Assembly (NCBI RefSeq): GCF_001429765.1
Contig: NZ_LMJB01000005.1
Span: 374,549 to 438,548 of the forward strand
Origin: Flavobacterium sp. Root901
GTDB taxonomy: Bacteria; Bacteroidota; Bacteroidia; Flavobacteriales; Flavobacteriaceae
Length of the DNA stretch: 64,000 bases
Direction: 5' to 3'
Part shown: positions 43,678 through 51,656 of the stretch, one piece after another
How the letters are laid out: the number at the start of each line of letters is the position of its first letter
Numbering within the stretch: the stretch's first letter is position 1
Notes under the pieces: model-generated
The model's input: only the letters and a program-made list of their open reading frames with translations
Databases searched by the model: none
Told to the model about the DNA's origin: nothing
Program-made: the position numbers and the translations under genes

Positions 43678-44969
43678 GTCTGTTCAAAAATACTTTTAAA
43701 CTGGTATAATATTCTTTCAATTAATCTTAAATCTTCTGTCACGATTTCTGCGCTTCCTTTCATTTCCTGCTGAAATATAATTTGCTTATTATAAGAAGTC
43801 TGCAGACCGTTCGGAAGAGCCACATCTATTAATAAATTTCCATCTTTGTCCGGAACAAGAGAAATATTCTCAATTCTGCCTTTCAAAACACCAAACTCCC
43901 TGTCCGGAAAATTGGCCAGACGAATATTTACTCTTTGTCCCGCTTTAATTTTACCCGAATTTAAAGCCGGAGCTTTTACTTTTCCTATAAACCCATTTTT
44001 AGCATCAGGAATGATTGAGAAAACATTGTCGCCTGAATTTATCGTTTGGTTTTCTGTCCAAACCTGCAGGAAGGTAACTTTACCGCTTATCGAAGATTTT
44101 AAAGCATATGCAAGTTCCCAGTCTTTTATAACTTTTTTAAGCTGATAAAAAGACTGTGCCATGTTTCTTCCCAGATTTACCTCTTCTTTAGTGCTGTTTA
44201 CCTGCGAACTCTGACTGGATTTTGTATTATCAATCAATGATGATTTTAATTGGGAAATTGACGACAACAGACTTCTGTAGCTCTTTTGTGCCTGCAGAAA
44301 ATTTAGTTTCTTAACCTCCATTTCCTGTGCCGAAATAATTCCTTTATTGAATAGAACTTCAAAACGTGCTACTTCATTTTTCTGAAGCTGTAATTCACTT
44401 TCGTTGATTACTTTTTGCTGCTGTAAAATATCCAGTCTTTCTTTTATTTGGATTTTTTCAGAAATCTGAGCTCTGTTTTCAATTGCAAAAGGCCTAAGAT
44501 CATGATTTAATTCTTGTGCCTGATAATCTTTCTGAAAAACAGCAAAAGCACTTTCTATTTCTCCCAACTGCGTGTTTTTTAGCTTTGAAAATGGGAATTC
44601 TTCTTTCGGATCATTGATATTATAGCTTTCAACGATACTTTTTAATAAAAAAACATCATTGTAATTTGCCGTATTCTCGATAATGCCAAGAGTACTGTTT
44701 TTATTCACTATTGATTTGTTTTTGACCAAAATAGCTTCAATGCGGCCAGACGATTTAGCCACGATTTTCTCCGGCGGAATATTGGTTGTAATTACAATTT
44801 CTGTATTTACAACGTCCGGATATTTTATAAACCAGGAAACAAAGAACAGCATCAGGATAATTACAAAAATCAAAACCGTTCCCCAGCGGATCATCCAGTG
44901 CGGCACTTTGGTCAGGATATCCTGAACTTCCTCACTTCTTAATTCGAATGTAGTATTATCTTCTTCCAT
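43674..44969 (-). CDS. HlyD-family adaptor of a peptide exporter
   Basis: The 431-residue adaptor has a cytosolic start, one membrane helix (about 27-50, GTVLIFVIILMLFFVSWFI), a lipoyl-like half-motif, and a long coiled-coil hairpin (about 150-290). It ends in a barrel domain with the closing GKVTFLQVWTENQTI and GKVKAPALNSGKIKAGQRVNI. This is the MchE/bacteriocin ABC accessory type. It follows the C39-ABC gene with a two-base gap. Together they form a type I-like export route for peptides; the outer-membrane channel is not encoded here. Confidence 0.9.
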   Translation of the reverse strand: MEEDNTTFELRSEEVQDILTKVPHWMIRWGTVLIFVIILMLFFVSWFIKYPDVVNTEIVITTNIPPEKIVAKSSGRIEAILVKNKSIVNKNSTLGIIENTANYNDVFLLKSIVESYNINDPKEEFPFSKLKNTQLGEIESAFAVFQKDYQAQELNHDLRPFAIENRAQISEKIQIKERLDILQQQKVINESELQLQKNEVARFEVLFNKGIISAQEMEVKKLNFLQAQKSYRSLLSSISQLKSSLIDNTKSSQSSQVNSTKEEVNLGRNMAQSFYQLKKVIKDWELAYALKSSISGKVTFLQVWTENQTINSGDNVFSIIPDAKNGFIGKVKAPALNSGKIKAGQRVNIRLANFPDREFGVLKGRIENISLVPDKDGNLLIDVALPNGLQTSYNKQIIFQQEMKGSAEIVTEDLRLIERILYQFKSIFEQT

Positions 44970-44971
44970 GA

Positions 44972-47164
44972 TTAATTTCCTAATTGCAATTGGTTCTTAA
45001 CCAGTTCGAAATAATTCCCTTTTTGTGCTACTAAAGAAGAATGTGAGCCTATTTCGATAATTTTTCCTTTTTCTAAAACCACAATCTGATCTGCATTTAT
45101 AACCGTGCTTAAACGATGGGCAATTACAATTACGGTTTTATTTCTAAAAAAAATATCCAGTTTATGCATAATCTCTTTTTCATTATTAGCATCCAGAGCC
45201 GATGTTGCTTCATCAAAAAACAATATTTCCGGGTTTTTATAAACTGCCCTTGCAATTAATAAACGCTGTTTTTGCCCTGTACTCATTCCGGTTCCTTCAG
45301 CACCAATTTTTGTATTATAACCAAGCGGAAGCTCACTTATATATTCTTTAATATTGGCCACATCTGCAGCATACACTAAGCGTTCTTTATCCACTTTATC
45401 AACACCAAAGGCGATATTATTAGCAATTGTATCACTAAAAATAAATCCTTCCTGCATTACTGCGCCAATTTTCGAACGCCAGGCTTTTTGCGAAATGTTT
45501 TTTAAATTTGAATTCCCAATATTGATTTCTCCTTTTTCAGGATCGTAAAACTTCAAAAGTAATTTCATTAATGTAGTTTTTCCGCTTCCGCTGACACCTA
45601 CAATTGCTGTTACTTTATTGGCCGGAATTGTCAAATTCAGATTTTTTAAAACCGGAATATCTGAACCTAAATATCGATAAGAAACATTTTTAATTTCAAT
45701 ATCCGAATCGTACGGAACATCACTTGACTGATGCTCTTCCTGCTGCATTTCATCTTCTTTTTCGTGAATTTCAGATAATCTGGCCAATGATATTTTGGCA
45801 TCCTGAAGTTCTCTCACAAATTCGATAAGCTGTGTTATAGGGCCGTTCAAACTTCCAACAATCGAACTGATTGCCAGCATCATACCGAGTGTTATAGAAC
45901 CATCGATAACTAATTTTGCAGATAAAAATACAATAAAGATGTTTTTTAATTCATTTATCACAGATGAACCAATCGTCTGGCTTTGTTCTAAAACCAAACC
46001 TTTTATCGAAACCCTGAATAATCTTGCCTGCACATATTCCCAGCCCCAGCGTTTTTGTTTCTCGGCATTATGGAGCTTGATTTCCTGCATACCGTTTATA
46101 AGTTCCATTACCTTGCTCTGCTCCTGCGATACCTCTGCAAAGCGTTTGTAATCCAGAACTTCTCTTCTTTTTAAAAACAAAGTAATCCATCCAAAATAAA
46201 GAACACTTCCAGCAAAAAATACCAAAAATATTTTGAGGTTAAAATAAGCCAGAACCGCTCCCATTACAAACATGTTAATAACAGAAAATAATACGTTTAA
46301 AGATGATGTGGTGAGAATTTTTTCGATTCTGCGGTGATCGTTAATCCGCTGCATAATATCGCCTGTCATACGTACATCAAAAAACGAAATAGGCAGGTTC
46401 ATTAGTTTAATAAAGAAATCTGAAATCAATGAAATGTTTATTCTTGTTGAAAGATGAAGTAATATCCAGCTCCTGATGAGTTCCAAACCGGTTCTTCCTG
46501 CAAAAAGAAAAAGCTGTGCAAAAAGAATTAAATAAATAAAATGGATATTTTGATTTTGTATCCCGACATCAACAATACTCTGGGTTAAAAACGGGAAAAT
46601 AAGCTGCAGTAAACTACTGGCCAGCAGCCCAATACTTAACTGAACTAAAAATCTTTTATACCGAAGTACATATTGGGATAACAACCTGAATCCTAAACCT
46701 TTATTGTCTTCTTTATCAAATTCTGACTGAAAGAATTTTGGCGAAGGTTCCATCAATAAAGCTATCCCCTCTTTAGTACTATCATCTGCGTTGTTTCCAA
46801 TCCAGAATTTTAAAAAATCTTCTTTACTATATTCAAGTAATCCAAAACCGGGATCTGAAATATAATATTTCCCTTTTTTAATTTTATAAAGTACAACGTA
46901 ATGATTTTTGTTCCAATGCAGAATACAAGGCAGAGGTGCTTCTTCTAATCGCTCTGCATTTAATTTCACTCCTAAAGTTCTAAAACCGATTTTCTCGGCT
47001 GCATCACTCAAAAAAAGCAGATTGCTCCCTTCACGAGTTGTCTCGCTGCTGTCGCGCAACTCCTGAATATGGATTGTTTTGCCATAATGTTTGGCGATGA
47101 TCTTCAAACATGTAGGACCGCAATCTTTATAATCTGCCTGTTTATAATGAGTGAATTTTTTCAA
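44972..47164 (-). CDS. Peptidase C39-containing ABC exporter (bacteriocin type)
   Basis: The 730-residue protein removes double-glycine-type leaders and exports the mature peptide. Domains in order are C39 peptidase (1-about 135; catalytic Cys15 in KDCGPTCL, His in NHYVVLY, then ISDPG), six membrane helices (about 160-455), and ATPase (about 490-730; Walker A GVSGSGKT, signature MSTGQKQRLLIARA, Walker B ILFFDEATSALD, His in IIAHRLS). All catalytic residues are intact. It is immediately upstream of the HlyD gene, and downstream of a precursor peptide, which supplies a natural substrate. Confidence 0.95.
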   Translation of the reverse strand: MKKFTHYKQADYKDCGPTCLKIIAKHYGKTIHIQELRDSSETTREGSNLLFLSDAAEKIGFRTLGVKLNAERLEEAPLPCILHWNKNHYVVLYKIKKGKYYISDPGFGLLEYSKEDFLKFWIGNNADDSTKEGIALLMEPSPKFFQSEFDKEDNKGLGFRLLSQYVLRYKRFLVQLSIGLLASSLLQLIFPFLTQSIVDVGIQNQNIHFIYLILFAQLFLFAGRTGLELIRSWILLHLSTRINISLISDFFIKLMNLPISFFDVRMTGDIMQRINDHRRIEKILTTSSLNVLFSVINMFVMGAVLAYFNLKIFLVFFAGSVLYFGWITLFLKRREVLDYKRFAEVSQEQSKVMELINGMQEIKLHNAEKQKRWGWEYVQARLFRVSIKGLVLEQSQTIGSSVINELKNIFIVFLSAKLVIDGSITLGMMLAISSIVGSLNGPITQLIEFVRELQDAKISLARLSEIHEKEDEMQQEEHQSSDVPYDSDIEIKNVSYRYLGSDIPVLKNLNLTIPANKVTAIVGVSGSGKTTLMKLLLKFYDPEKGEINIGNSNLKNISQKAWRSKIGAVMQEGFIFSDTIANNIAFGVDKVDKERLVYAADVANIKEYISELPLGYNTKIGAEGTGMSTGQKQRLLIARAVYKNPEILFFDEATSALDANNEKEIMHKLDIFFRNKTVIVIAHRLSTVINADQIVVLEKGKIIEIGSHSSLVAQKGNYFELVKNQLQLGN

Positions 47165-47245
47165 TTCTTTATTATTTCTTACCTTGAATGGTAAATTTTG
47201 GTTTTGCTAATGTAATATTTATCGGGAACTTTGCGAAAATCAATA

Positions 47246-47277
47246 TAAAAAAAGAGAGGAAACTAATTTCCTCTCTC
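47246..47277 (-). terminator. Terminator upstream of the C39-ABC gene
   Basis: GAGAGGAAA (47254-47262) pairs with TTTCCTCTC (47267-47275) through a four-base loop, with seven As at 47247-47253 giving the U-tract for leftward transcripts. It follows the GC-rich element and lies about 80 bases before the exporter start. Confidence 0.85.
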
Positions 47278-47441
47278 AATTATGAATATATTTTAGTAAT
47301 AACAATTCTTCTCTAGGAGATGGCACTTGATCAGCCCTAACCAAATAAAACCGACCCAAGTGACCAATTTTCCTGAGAATCCCGACACCAATCATCAATG
47401 TTGGGATAATTTGCTCAATGTTCCACGATCGAGCGCCTACA
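47246..47441 (-). ncRNA. Structured RNA candidate upstream of the exporter
   Basis: Bases 47321-47440 have about 46% GC in a region otherwise near 25-30%. Read leftward, the 5' GGCGCTCGATC can pair with GATCAAGTGCC at the other end of the island (one wobble, one mismatch), giving a closed long-hairpin form. Inside, ATCCC pairs with GGGAT. A terminator follows, and a -7-like TTAATTTG (one mismatch) abuts the 5' end. It may be a stand-alone small RNA of 6S-like architecture or a leader of the exporter mRNA. Alternatively, a leftward open frame of about 54 codons (ATG-initiated part MIGVGILRKIGHLGRFYLV..., 39 residues) overlaps it. Confidence 0.4.
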
Positions 47442-47536
47442 AATTAAAAAAAACATGACTAAATTTTAAAAAGGCTTTATTGTCTATTACTTTAAATAAT
47501 TTTAAAAATTACTTACAGTTGTATTTTACTGCATAT

Positions 47537-47689
47537 TTATGATTCTAAAAAAAGATCTGCACAATCTTCATAAGAAATTATTGAATTTGCATCGCATTTA
47601 GATGCAGTTTCTGTCATTCCAATAATTGTTTTTTGTTCACTAGCGCTTATTTCTTGCGTTCCTTCCAGGTTTAAGATATTTTTCAGCAT
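47537..47689 (-). CDS. Precursor peptide 1: leader with Gly-Met site, two-Cys core
   Basis: The 50-residue frame is MLKNILNLEGTQEISASEQK followed by TIIGM and a core TETASKCDANSIISYEDC plus ADLFLES. The leader has the look of Bacteroidetes double-glycine leaders (MLKNIL-x-LxGxQ-x-L/I-S-x-x-EQK-x-I-x-G-G), except that the site is Gly24-Met25. The core of about 25 residues has Cys32 and Cys43, which could form a disulfide. It lies 44 bases after the VKOR gene and upstream of the C39-ABC exporter on the same strand. I infer an exported, oxidised peptide. Confidence 0.7.
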   Translation of the reverse strand: MLKNILNLEGTQEISASEQKTIIGMTETASKCDANSIISYEDCADLFLES

Positions 47690-47733
47690 AATTTCTAGTT
47701 GTTATAGTTCTTAAAAAATGTTCAGTTGTCAAA

Positions 47734-49296
47734 CTAGGCTATTCTTTCCAGTACTGTTGTTTCTTTTTCTTCAACAAAATCGTTCAAGAAATATTTTAAT
47801 TCACTTAATTCATATTCATTAGGAAACAACTTTTCATTTACGATTTTAACCGGTGTATAATTAAAATTATTTTTGGAGCACCATTCGTATTGTTTGTTTA
47901 TTTCCTGATTTATCATCATACTTACATTATCAACATGCCATTTTTTTAACCATTTTTTCAAACTCATTTTTTTAATGTGCCAATCTGAGATTGCTTCCAC
48001 GGTTTTTCCCGGAGTAGATCTGTTTATGGTTAAAAGTCTTTCGACAACAGCTTTGTATGGATTATCTGCATTCTCCGGATTTATATTAAACAAAACGCTT
48101 AAGAATATTTTATCCGGAAATTTTAAAACCAGATCAAAAGCTTCCTGAAATGTTTTATGGCAATGCACACAACTTGGACTTATTATTATACTAAGTTTTA
48201 CAACTGCACTTCTGTTTCCAAAATTTAACCCTCTTAAATCTTCAAATCCGTTTTGATAAGAAACTTTTTTAGATAAGAAATTCAACAGTGTATAATTTCT
48301 CTTGAATTTTTTAAGTTCTTTCAGCGAATTTTCATTATTCAGAACATCTTTTGCAATCGATTTTACGACGAAACCAATTGGTATAAGAAGAACCAAAGAA
48401 AATAAGAATGGAAAAATTGTTCCAAAGCTAAAGCTTAGCGTAAACAGATCTGATGTAAACCATATTGCACTTTGAGTAAAAATCAAAAATGAAACCATTA
48501 AACACATCACACACCATTTTTGAAGTTCGAATTTTTGAATCCAAATTGAAGAAACGATAATCGGAATGGCCAATAAACTCAAAAACCCAACAAAAATCGA
48601 CGAGTTAACTGGCTGAACCAATATGGATATAAAGCTTGCACCAAAAAATAAAAGCGGTAAATCTGAAAAACTAATCCATCTGTTTTCATAATTTTCAGTA
48701 AAACTTAAAACAGAGTTACAAGAAGAATTTGAACTAAGATTACAAAAGTTCGTAATTAATCCGTTTTTAAAACCCAGTTTTTCCTGAACAATCAAAATAC
48801 TAATTATCAATCCAAGAGCTGATGTTAATAAAAATACAGCGCTAAAAAAATTGTAAGAGTTAAAAAAAAATGATAATCCAGCTAATAATATAAAAGGTAC
48901 AAGATATTTTAACCAGTTTAATTCAACTTTTAAATTTTCTCTTGCTACAACGTTGTTTGGTTCAATTGCTACAATAACCCCATTCCAGTCCAAAAGAAAT
49001 TTCTCGTATGATATTTTCTCAATTCCTTTTTTAATCGTATTTATGCGTACGAAATTTTTAGCTTTTTCTACAAGTACTAATTCCTCTTTAAAATAAGCTA
49101 AAAAATTGGATGGTAAATCGACTATTTGTTCCTTTGGAACTCTTATCGCAGCATTCTCTATCGATAACAAATCAAATGAATCTGTTATGGCAAACAAACT
49201 AGGATAGTTTGGATGAGAAAGAAATAAATCTTTAAACTCATTTTTTACTTCCGAGTATCTGTTTATTTGAAGAAATTTTTGAATAAGTTTTAACAT
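47734..49296 (-). CDS. VKOR-thioredoxin membrane protein with C39-like domain
   Basis: The 520-residue protein has an N-terminal domain (1-about 115) resembling a C39 peptidase but with no cysteine, so it could bind leaders without cutting. Membrane helices of a VKOR domain (about 130-310) follow, with loop cysteines in NFCNLSSNSSC and the quinone-side WCVMC (about 262). A C-terminal thioredoxin-like domain has SPSCVHCHKTF (CxxC about 375). VKOR-Trx fusions form disulfides using quinone. Location next to a two-Cys precursor and a C39 exporter suggests it oxidises exported peptides. Confidence 0.85.
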   Translation of the reverse strand: MLKLIQKFLQINRYSEVKNEFKDLFLSHPNYPSLFAITDSFDLLSIENAAIRVPKEQIVDLPSNFLAYFKEELVLVEKAKNFVRINTIKKGIEKISYEKFLLDWNGVIVAIEPNNVVARENLKVELNWLKYLVPFILLAGLSFFFNSYNFFSAVFLLTSALGLIISILIVQEKLGFKNGLITNFCNLSSNSSCNSVLSFTENYENRWISFSDLPLLFFGASFISILVQPVNSSIFVGFLSLLAIPIIVSSIWIQKFELQKWCVMCLMVSFLIFTQSAIWFTSDLFTLSFSFGTIFPFLFSLVLLIPIGFVVKSIAKDVLNNENSLKELKKFKRNYTLLNFLSKKVSYQNGFEDLRGLNFGNRSAVVKLSIIISPSCVHCHKTFQEAFDLVLKFPDKIFLSVLFNINPENADNPYKAVVERLLTINRSTPGKTVEAISDWHIKKMSLKKWLKKWHVDNVSMMINQEINKQYEWCSKNNFNYTPVKIVNEKLFPNEYELSELKYFLNDFVEEKETTVLERIA

Positions 49297-49518
49297 CGTT
49301 TGGGACTGTTTTAAATCGAATTACAGTGCAAATATTGATGTTTTTATTCAAAATATTATTTTAGAAACATACATTTTATATATTATACTACATACAATTT
49401 ATAAATTATAGCAGTTATATTGTATGCTTAATTAATTGATTTTCAGTTAATTAAATTTACAAAATGTTATAAAAAAGGAATAAAACGCAATTCTCGATCA
49501 ACAGCTAAGCATTTTCTT

Positions 49519-49526
49519 TAGTTTTG
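49519..49526 (+). promoter_or_regulatory. -7 box TAGTTTTG for precursor peptide 2
   Basis: A TAnnTTTG match 25 bases before the start codon at 49552, giving a leader of about 20 bases. Confidence 0.5.
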
Positions 49527-49551
49527 ATATATCAGTAACCGTAACATTAAA

Positions 49552-49698
49552 ATGATGGCAAATAATAAATTAAAATTTGAGGATTTTCAGGAAGAGAAAT
49601 TAACAAAAAATCAACAAAAGATGGTAAGAGGAGGAGATGATCTTACAACTCCGCCGCCAGTTGATCCTGGAAAAAAAGACAATAACGGAAATGGATAA
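49552..49698 (+). CDS. Precursor peptide 2: double-glycine leader
   Basis: The 48-residue frame MMANNKLKFEDFQEEKLTKN continues QQKMVRGG, a classic double-glycine leader, then a core of about 20 residues, DDLTTPPPVDPGKKDNNGNG. There is no cysteine in the core. Residue 1 or residue 2 (both ATG) may start it. It is divergent from the VKOR gene and convergent with the TPR-AraC gene, with its own -7 box. The leader makes it a probable substrate of the C39 exporter 2.4 kb away. A signalling peptide is as likely as a bacteriocin. Confidence 0.75.
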   Translation: MMANNKLKFEDFQEEKLTKNQQKMVRGGDDLTTPPPVDPGKKDNNGNG

Positions 49699-49730
49699 TT
49701 TCCGAAATAGTACAAAATAGTTTTTTAAAA

Positions 49731-51485
49731 CTAAATGTTATTCGCAAATTGAGCTGGAGATACTCCAGTTCTTTTGCGAAATGATTTTGCAAAAGAGACT
49801 GCATTTTTAAAACCAACACTTTCTGCAATTGCCTGTGTTGAATATTTACGATACATGTGATTCGTAATCATTTCATTAATAACGTAATTAATCTTTAATT
49901 CGTTAGAATACTCCCCAAAAGATTTACCAAATCGTTTATTTACTACATAAGACAAGTACGTTGTATTGGTCTTTATTTTTTTTGCCACGTATGGCAAAGT
50001 AAAATCAGCATTTAGATATTCTAATTTATTTTCTAGGGCAAGTAATTTTTCTACAATTTTATTTTCTTTAGCTTCATCAATACTTAGCGTAATATTTTCT
50101 TTTTTGAGTTGGATTTCTTCAGTTTCAAGAATTTCCTCTTTATCTTCTATCTCAATTTCAGCATTGTTTTTCTTCTCAATGTTTGCTTTAAATTCTTCTA
50201 TCAAAGCGTTCATTTTTTTATGGGCTTTATTTTTATCCCTGATATTTTTTATCAATAAAAATACAATTCCAACAACTAATAAAACATAAAAAACTTTTAA
50301 GGCTTTATTCAATAACACATCATATTGATATTTTTCCTGAATAACGACCATTTCCTGAGTTAAATCATTTACGCCGAGTTTGTAATTTACCTCCAAGGCT
50401 TCATGATTAAGTTTTGTTTGAAACTGTTCATAATTATCCAAATAAATTTTTGAATGTTTATAGGCCAGTTCGGGCTCTTTTTTTAGATTATAAATTTTAG
50501 CCTGATAATAATTCGACTTCAAAAAATCTATATTATTCGAATTGGTTATTTCTGCCAGCGAATCGCATTTTTTAAAAAACACCAATGCTTTATCGTACTT
50601 CTTGGTCGTAAAATAAATATCTCCCAGATTATAATTGGCAACACATAATAAATCGGGCTGATTGTTTTGCTGAGAATAAAATACAATATCATAGTATGTT
50701 TTTTCGGCAGCTTTATAGTCTCCCTTCCAATTGTATATATTCCCTAAACTCAATTTTGCTGTGATCTTATTGTCGGCAAAATTTTGCGAATAGTTTATGG
50801 CGCGTTTATAAAAATATTCTGCCGAGTCAAGCAGGAATTTTTTATCTAAATTCTTGATGAAATAATTTTCATACGAACTTCCTAAACTGACATTGATATT
50901 ACTTTTTCGGTTTAAAAAATCTTCTTTTGTAAATATGCCTTCGTTTTTATCGACAAAATCATTTAACTGCCTTAAATTCTTAATAGACAATTGATAATTA
51001 CCCACAGCTTCATTAATTAAGGCGATGTTTCCCTTAAATTTTACAATTTGAATAATATCACCAATCTCCAGAGAAAGTTTCATTCCCTGCTGATATTTTT
51101 CAAGGGCGGCACTAAAATTCCCTCTTTTCCATTCTGCCAGTCCTCCGTAATTATAGATATAAGACTTTAATTGAGTTTTATCGCGAGATTCCGGCACTTT
51201 ATCCAGATATTGAAGTGCTAATGCATATTTTTGCTTAGAAAGCTTGGTATCGCCCTTAATTTGAAACAGCTGAGTCATGGCTCCGTTTGCAAAAGCCAAA
51301 TGTTTATAATTGTCAGATTTTGCCATTTGAGATGCATATACAAGAGCGCTATCGACATTTGCATTATAATTTAGTCGAATTTTTTCCTGCAATATCAAAT
51401 ATTCTTCTTCGGTCAATGCCTTTTTATGCTGGGCAAATGCAATGTTTAGAACAAAAAAGAGTAAAAAAGAAATGATCAGCCTCAT
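49731..51485 (-). CDS. Membrane TPR-AraC one-component regulator
   Basis: The 584-residue protein has signal peptide MRLIISFLLFFVLNIAFA, then tetratricopeptide repeats in the periplasm (about 25-370). A membrane helix (about 388-408), a charged Lys/Glu-rich linker and a cytosolic AraC-type DNA-binding domain (about 470-584, ending GFKNAVSFAKSFRKRTGVSP) follow. The layout puts a peptide- or protein-binding TPR sensor outside and DNA binding inside. It faces the second precursor gene tail to tail, suggesting control of the export cassette. A TAATTTTG -7 box lies at 51510-51517. Confidence 0.88.
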   Translation of the reverse strand: MRLIISFLLFFVLNIAFAQHKKALTEEEYLILQEKIRLNYNANVDSALVYASQMAKSDNYKHLAFANGAMTQLFQIKGDTKLSKQKYALALQYLDKVPESRDKTQLKSYIYNYGGLAEWKRGNFSAALEKYQQGMKLSLEIGDIIQIVKFKGNIALINEAVGNYQLSIKNLRQLNDFVDKNEGIFTKEDFLNRKSNINVSLGSSYENYFIKNLDKKFLLDSAEYFYKRAINYSQNFADNKITAKLSLGNIYNWKGDYKAAEKTYYDIVFYSQQNNQPDLLCVANYNLGDIYFTTKKYDKALVFFKKCDSLAEITNSNNIDFLKSNYYQAKIYNLKKEPELAYKHSKIYLDNYEQFQTKLNHEALEVNYKLGVNDLTQEMVVIQEKYQYDVLLNKALKVFYVLLVVGIVFLLIKNIRDKNKAHKKMNALIEEFKANIEKKNNAEIEIEDKEEILETEEIQLKKENITLSIDEAKENKIVEKLLALENKLEYLNADFTLPYVAKKIKTNTTYLSYVVNKRFGKSFGEYSNELKINYVINEMITNHMYRKYSTQAIAESVGFKNAVSFAKSFRKRTGVSPAQFANNI

Positions 51486-51606
51486 TCAATTTATGTTTTT
51501 TTGGAATCTCAAAATTAGTCTATAAATTATCAATAAACTAAAATTAATTTATGTTATTTGTGATTATTTTATAACTAAAGTGCAAAAATATAACAATTTA
51601 ACTTTG

Positions 51607-51635
51607 TTTTGTTATATTTTTATTCCTTAAATTTG
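51607..51635 (+). promoter_or_regulatory. Promoter of the acyl-CoA dehydrogenase gene
   Basis: A TTTTG (51607-51611) and a -7 box TAAATTTG (51628-51635) are separated by 16 bases; an alternative TTTG at 51603-51606 gives 21. The start codon is at 51657. Confidence 0.55.
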
Positions 51636-51656
51636 TTTTGAAAAATCTTTACAAAA

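Noticed and set aside
47165..47536. SRP, tmRNA or RNase P RNA for the GC-rich element
   Set aside because: None of the conserved core sequences of those RNAs is present in either orientation.
49643..49828. Leftward 61-codon frame overlapping precursor peptide 2 and the TPR-AraC end
   Set aside because: It overlaps two better-supported genes, has no signal or family motif, and its composition is that of a shadow.
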